Assembly (NCBI GenBank): GCA_003573635.1
Contig: QUTJ01031369.1
Span: forward strand, 1-11,148
From: Goniomonas avonlea
Taxonomy: Eukaryota; Cryptophyceae; Goniomonadida; Goniomonadaceae
Length of the DNA stretch: 11,148 nucleotides
Direction: 5' to 3'
Shown: piece after piece, positions 10,101 through 11,148 of the stretch
How positions within the stretch are numbered: the stretch's first letter is position 1
Layout of the letters: each line of letters starts with the position of its first letter
Position numbers and translations under genes: made by a program
The notes under the pieces: generated by a model
The model's database searches: none
Told to the model about the DNA's origin: nothing
The model's input: the letters and a program-made list of their open reading frames with translations, nothing else

Positions 10101-10709
10101 AGTCGATGGTGCATTTGTTGGGAAGTTGTTTCCCAACAATTTCATGGAATTCAAGGTCCAAAACGCAATATGAACATCAGGCACTATGGGGGTGGTCGTT
10201 TGGTTTTGTGCGTGTGCTCCTGATTTGCAGTGCATTGCGCTGTCAGAGAACCAGAGGGTTGCTACGCAGCTCAAACCACCCAGGCGGATACCATTAGAGG
10301 AAATCATATTCCTTCCAAGCACAGTGACGCTGGCCGATGCTGTGACCGGAGCATTTCGCCCCAACGAGGAGTTCACCATGAGCGCGCTGTCCGCTGCAAA
10401 ATTATCGAAGGACCAACTAAGAGAAACATTTTCCAAATTTTCAAAGGAAAATGCTGACAGTGCAACCACTCCCTGGAAGAATTTGCACAAAACAGAAGTC
10501 TCCGCAATCCACGAGGTAGTTTCACAGGCTGTTCCCCCAACTGAAATCGCAGTTGAGAGAGTCCAAGAAGAGTCTTTGGTGATCTGGCCCAATATTGTGA
10601 CACTAGACGCTCCTGTGCGTGCCTGATTGGCAGGGATCATACTAGTATCTTCACCGTTCGCTGCCGTCAGGAGAACAAGTGCAAAGACCATGGTCACGAA
10701 TGGTCCCAT
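1..10709 (-). CDS. Giant secreted repeat glycoprotein, seven exons, C-terminus off the window
   Basis: Joined exons are 10709-7971, 7544-2247, 1791-1656, 1561-1346, 1023-726, 516-415 and 364-1, about 3,051 codons in the window. The product would be secreted or displayed at the cell surface, as indicated by a signal peptide, many extracellular-style repeats and dense N-glycosylation sequons. Order: signal peptide, repeats 1-6, Ser/Thr/Pro linker, repeats 7-16, Asn/Cys-rich insert, repeats 17-28, then an unclassified tail. Each repeat has N-x-[PA]-x-T-[GA]-x-x-S-V-T-V-[LIV]-G followed by a Trp and usually C-K. No catalytic motif was recognised, so an adhesive, cell-wall or matrix role is inference only. 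Splicing was done by eye; support is frame retention at every junction plus continuation of the repeat across it. I do not recognise the gene by name. The main uncertainties are the 5' start, the exon 6 acceptor and the end of exon 7. Confidence 0.75.
365..414 (-). other. Intron 6 (50 nt, phase 2)
   Basis: A short intron with donor GTGAGT and acceptor TTGTTCCCAG. Removing it rejoins the two halves of the T-G-S-A-S-V-T-V-V-G motif in frame. Confidence 0.7.
415..516 (-). CDS. Exon 6: linker and start of repeat 28
   Basis: This 102-nt exon, phase 2 in and out, ends N-M-P-Q-T-G-S-A at the donor GCGC|GTGAGT. That is the canonical repeat opening, completed by S-V-T-V-V-G at the start of exon 7, so the 3' end is well supported. 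The 5' end is less so: a second acceptor in the same phase, GGTCCAG just before the N-M-P-Q codons, would give a much shorter exon. The longer form gives a linker length closer to other repeats. Confidence 0.6.
517..725 (-). other. Intron 5 (209 nt, phase 2)
   Basis: The donor is GTGCAC at 725 and the preferred acceptor TGAACAG ends at 517. Near the donor are three copies of CTCTGCGTCTGCTGT (plus strand 655, 674 and 705). The acceptor choice is less certain than for the other introns. Confidence 0.55.
655..720. repeat. Three copies of a 15-bp motif in intron 5
   Basis: CTCTGCGTCTGCTGT occurs at 655, 674 and 705 on the plus strand. Spacing is 19 and 31 bp. Confidence 0.9.
726..1023 (-). CDS. 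Exon 5: end of repeat 26 and most of repeat 27
   Basis: This 298-nt exon enters in phase 1 after CTTCTCCCAG and leaves in phase 2 at GTCAG|GTGCAC. It contains N-H-P-S-T-A-G-T-A-V-T-V-L-G-A-N-F, a clear repeat start, then S-T-M-W-R-S-E-S-S-L (Trp codon starts 802). Both repeat Cys are missing; the C-K position reads H-G. It ends in the V-S-I-T-V strand expected after the Trp block. Confidence 0.75.
1041..1174. repeat. Compound microsatellite (GGGA)n-(GA)n-(GATA)n-(GA)n
   Basis: Plus-strand order is GGGA units from about 1043, GA units, an undetermined base at 1110, GATA units to about 1131, then GA units to 1174. The n probably marks an assembly or read problem, so true length is uncertain. 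Confidence 0.95.
1193..1299. repeat. 31-bp direct repeat, 76 bp apart, in intron 4
   Basis: Copies at 1193-1223 and 1269-1299 both start GGCAGCCCGAAGGT and differ at about four positions. Purine-rich sequence flanks both. Confidence 0.75.
1346..1561 (-). CDS. Exon 4: end of repeat 25 and first part of repeat 26
   Basis: This 216-nt exon, phase 1 in and out, begins after CCCCGCAG and ends at GGCGCAG|GTAGAG. It reads through a linker to N-I-L-P-A-T-A-A-V-S-V-T-V, the first strand of repeat 26, then T-Q-W-V-S-S-T-S (Trp codon starts 1391). This copy lacks both Cys: the C-K position reads V-K. Past the donor the frame turns into Leu-Ser microsatellite translation, supporting the boundary. Confidence 0.75.
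1562..1655 (-). other. Intron 3 (94 nt, phase 1), mostly a 30-bp duplication
   Basis: The donor is GTGAGG and the acceptor is a pyrimidine-rich run ending in CGCAG at 1562. About two thirds of the intron is a tandem 30-bp duplication, listed separately. Confidence 0.7.
1593..1652. repeat. 30-bp tandem duplication in intron 3
   Basis: Units 1593-1622 and 1623-1652 start GTCAGATCGTGTTTGGGCTT and differ at about two positions. The duplication almost reaches the donor. Confidence 0.9.
1656..1791 (-). CDS. Exon 3: middle of repeat 25
   Basis: This 136-nt exon enters in phase 0 after CACCCAG and leaves in phase 1 at ACAG|GTGAGG. It encodes E-L-T-F-W-T-S-E-S-A-L-R-C-K, the conserved Trp/C-K block (Trp codon starts 1740), supplying exactly what is missing after the first strand of repeat 25 at the end of exon 2. 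Both splice sites are strong. The first Cys of the repeat is absent. Confidence 0.75.
1792..2246 (-). other. Intron 2 (455 nt, phase 0) with no gene
   Basis: The donor is GTAAGG at 2246 and the acceptor CACCCAG ends at 1792. On the plus strand it is pyrimidine-rich from about 1906 to 2124 and purine/G-rich from about 2150 to 2228, including G runs and (GGT)n. Excising it joins G-F-R-V-L to a segment with the expected middle of repeat 25. Confidence 0.72.
2105..2185. repeat. 16-bp perfect inverted repeat in intron 2
   Basis: The left arm 2105-2120 (CTCTCTCTTCTCTCCC) is the exact reverse complement of 2170-2185, with a 49-nt loop. It comes from facing pyrimidine and purine tracts and could fold the intron RNA into a hairpin. 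Confidence 0.75.
2247..7544 (-). CDS. Exon 2: repeats 11-24, Asn/Cys-rich insert, first half of repeat 25
   Basis: This is a single open block of exactly 1,766 codons, starting just after the (CA)n acceptor at codon phase 0. It completes repeat 10, carries repeats 11-16, then the ~500-residue Asn/Cys-rich insert (about residues 554-1054), then repeats 17-24 and the first strand of repeat 25. It ends ...G-F-R-V-L at the donor TTG|GTAAGG (2246). Past the donor the frame becomes low-complexity Pro/Thr/Arg/Glu from microsatellite DNA, so the exon end is well supported. Repeats 11 and 12 lack both Cys. Repeat 16 keeps the first Cys but has V-K for C-K. Long intron-free coding of this length is striking next to the intron-rich exons that follow. 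Confidence 0.88.
4704..4814 (-). repeat. C-x5-C ladder of seven Cys
   Basis: Exon 2 residues 911-947 have Cys at exactly every sixth position, seven in a row, with no sequon inside. Just upstream (4868-4814) the spacing is C-x2-C-x5-C-x2-C-x5-C. Even Cys ladders of this spacing are known in small disulfide-braced beta-helices such as beetle antifreeze proteins; only the spacing is shared here. Confidence 0.85.
4876..5015 (-). other. Trp/Gly/Asn-rich stretch with W-N-x-[ST]
   Basis: About 45 residues combine Trp followed by Asn sequons (W-N-I-T, W-N-S-T twice) with G-P-G-G-G-S-G. No Cys lies inside it. Trp-adjacent sequons could place glycans next to aromatic side chains; no function can be assigned. 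Confidence 0.6.
5268..5492 (-). repeat. 15 consecutive N-x-[ST]-x-x pentads
   Basis: Exon 2 residues 685-759 read as fifteen back-to-back five-residue units, each starting with a sequon: N-G-T, N-E-T, N-C-T or similar. The third residue is Thr in fourteen and Ser in one. Five units have Cys in second place. The residue before Asn is usually Ala, Val, Ser, Leu or Phe. Confidence 0.93.
5281..5520. repeat. 60-bp tandem repeat, about four copies
   Basis: Units are 5281-5340, 5341-5400, 5401-5460 and 5461-5520. The two central units differ at about 5 of 60 positions; the outer two are more diverged. Each unit encodes 20 residues, that is four sequon pentads, so the protein pentads were partly spread by duplication of a four-pentad block. 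Confidence 0.9.
7546..7572. repeat. (TG)n/(CA)n microsatellite at the intron 1 acceptor
   Basis: There are 27 nt of uninterrupted alternating T and G on the plus strand. On the transcript strand it is (CA)n ending in the AG of the acceptor. Confidence 0.95.
7604..7783. repeat. Degenerate ~29-bp repeat in intron 1
   Basis: Five or six imperfect units share a plus-strand core like AGGCA-AACC followed by ACACAA-AC-CC, for example near 7632, 7661, 7690 and 7718. The tract is rich in A and C on the plus strand and lacks G runs. No coding potential is seen. Confidence 0.6.
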
Positions 10710-11009
10710 GCAAAAAAAAGGAAGATCAGGCATTTCAGGAATAAAACCAAATTCCTTCAAAGTCCGCAAGTCACAGACTTCAGATGAGACCCACAATCCG
10801 AGATCGAGGGCGAAGCCATGGCGGGAGGCTTCCACTATCGTTCTGGGGTAATCGGGTGAAATTTGCACATGGAGCATTAAAACGACACCATGAGTGTATT
10901 CGGAGGGTTCATGGGCGCGAAAGGCGCGAAGCGCGCGCTCTTGGGTCGGGAAGGCGTCGGGTGAAGCAGGGTCAGCGTTGAGTAACCAAAAACGGTTGTC
11001 GGGTATCAT
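7971..11009 (-). CDS. Exon 1: signal peptide and repeats 1-10 (first half of repeat 10)
   Basis: The open frame runs from Met at 11009 with no stop to the donor, 1,013 codons. The preferred start is the internal Met at 10709, which opens a textbook signal peptide. Ten repeats follow, with conserved Trp codons starting at 10511, 10253, 10010, 9782, 9557, 9332, 8864, 8594, 8321 and 8051. Spacing is 75-91 residues except for a 156-residue gap where the Ser/Thr/Pro linker is inserted. Repeats 1-5 and 7 carry two Cys (one about 5 residues before the Trp, one in C-K). Repeats 6 and 8 keep only the second, and 9 and 10 have neither. The donor after codon 1013 reads GCG|GTGTGC (7970) in phase 0. Beyond it the frame leaves the repeat pattern, which is why I end the exon there. 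Confidence 0.82.
9003..9203 (-). other. Ser/Thr/Pro/Ala-rich linker bounded by two Cys
   Basis: Codons 603-669 of the frame that starts at 11009 hold almost only Ser, Thr, Ala and Pro, with short runs such as S-S-S-P-P-E-S-T-P. A Cys sits at each end. It separates repeats 6 and 7. Such composition is typical of O-glycosylated, extended mucin-like stalks (established for the class, inferred here). The flanking Cys could close the region into a loop or pair elsewhere. Confidence 0.7.
10653..10709 (-). other. Signal peptide
   Basis: The 19 residues from Met 10709 read M-G-P-F-V-T-M, then a hydrophobic core F-A-L-V-L-L, then T-A-A-N-G. A small-residue cleavage site is likely near A-A-N-G before E-D-T-S. 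The first repeat begins about 10 residues later. This is visible directly; cleavage position is inferred. If translation began at 11009 instead, the same stretch would be an internal hydrophobic segment of about 16 residues. Confidence 0.7.
10710..11009 (-). other. In-frame 5' extension of uncertain coding status
   Basis: The frame stays open 100 codons upstream of the signal-peptide Met, to another Met at 11009, and a further 30 codons to an in-frame TGA at 11102-11100. The translation is balanced and protein-like, with W, F, D and E residues and no low complexity. It contains none of the repeat motif. It could be a true N-terminal region, part of an unseen upstream exon, or leader sequence open by chance. 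I recognise no domain in it. The pyrimidine-rich run just before the 10709 Met has no AG that would make it a splice acceptor. Confidence 0.4.
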
Positions 11010-11148
11010 TCTTTTTGCACTGGCTGTTTGGTGGGTGTTGTCGACAATTTTGGGGGTCTCGAAGGGCGCATCATCAGCAGTGCCACTGCAAGTGGATCTT
11101 CACGGCATTGGCATAGGGCCCGGTTGGTTGGCCGGGAGGCAGTGAACG
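11010..11148. other. Right edge: no gene assigned
   Basis: The minus strand here continues the exon 1 frame up to the TGA at 11102-11100. I see no recognisable promoter element, RNA gene or repeat. A plus-strand open frame at 10894-11145 has no recognisable features and is treated as a shadow. Confidence 0.4.

Larger units (their letters stand above)
5901..10628 (-). repeat. Protein repeat array, copies 1-16 (IPT/TIG-like)
   Basis: Sixteen divergent copies, interrupted by intron 1 and the Ser/Thr/Pro linker. Each has a first strand with T-[GA]-x-x-S-V-T-V-[LIV]-G, a middle section often ending R-L-G or R-x-G, then Trp, S-[DE]-[ST]-[SA]-[VLM]-x-C-K, then a hydrophobic stretch often with S-[FL]-S-[FY]. 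The V-T-V-x-G start and paired Cys recall IPT/TIG domains, which share a V-T-I-x-G-x-x-F start and a C...C pair. That family link is inference. Trp codons in exon 2 start at 7310, 7052, 6797, 6539, 6284 and 6035. Copy 16 is degenerate at its first strand. Confidence 0.72.

Overview
The window looks like nuclear DNA of a microbial eukaryote. GT-AG introns interrupt one reading frame, microsatellites are abundant, there is an unresolved base (n at 1110), and no bacterial-style gene packing is seen. From memory of protein style, the W-x-S-[DE]-[ST]-S-[VL]-x-C-K repeat recalls very large secreted proteins of algal protists such as cryptophytes. That is a guess, not an identification.

I find essentially one gene, on the minus strand, covering nearly the whole window and running off the left edge. 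Hand splicing gives seven exons: 10709 (or 11009)-7971, 7544-2247, 1791-1656, 1561-1346, 1023-726, 516-415 and 364-1. All six junctions keep the frame (phases 0, 0, 1, 1, 2, 2), and every exon continues the same protein repeat, which is the main support for the model. About 3,050 residues are encoded here from the signal-peptide Met. The C-terminus lies outside the window.

The protein has a predicted signal peptide, then about 28 divergent copies of a 75-105 residue repeat. Each copy carries T-[GA]-x-x-S-V-T-V-[LIV]-G, then about 30 residues later a Trp and usually C-K. The pattern suggests IPT/TIG-like beta-sandwich domains (inference). Two inserts break the array: a Ser/Thr/Pro-rich, Cys-flanked linker (9203-9003) and a roughly 500-residue Asn/Cys-rich domain (5885-4383). 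The second insert holds about 60 N-glycosylation sequons, a 15-fold run of N-x-[ST]-x-x pentads, and a seven-Cys C-x5-C ladder. The likely product is a giant secreted or cell-surface glycoprotein of unknown function.

The introns hold most of the simple sequence: (CA)n, (CT)n, GATA, a 30-bp tandem duplication and a 16-bp inverted repeat. The left edge is a 14-bp minisatellite that stays open in the gene's frame. The plus strand shows only shadow frames of this gene. No RNA genes, CRISPR arrays or transposases were seen.
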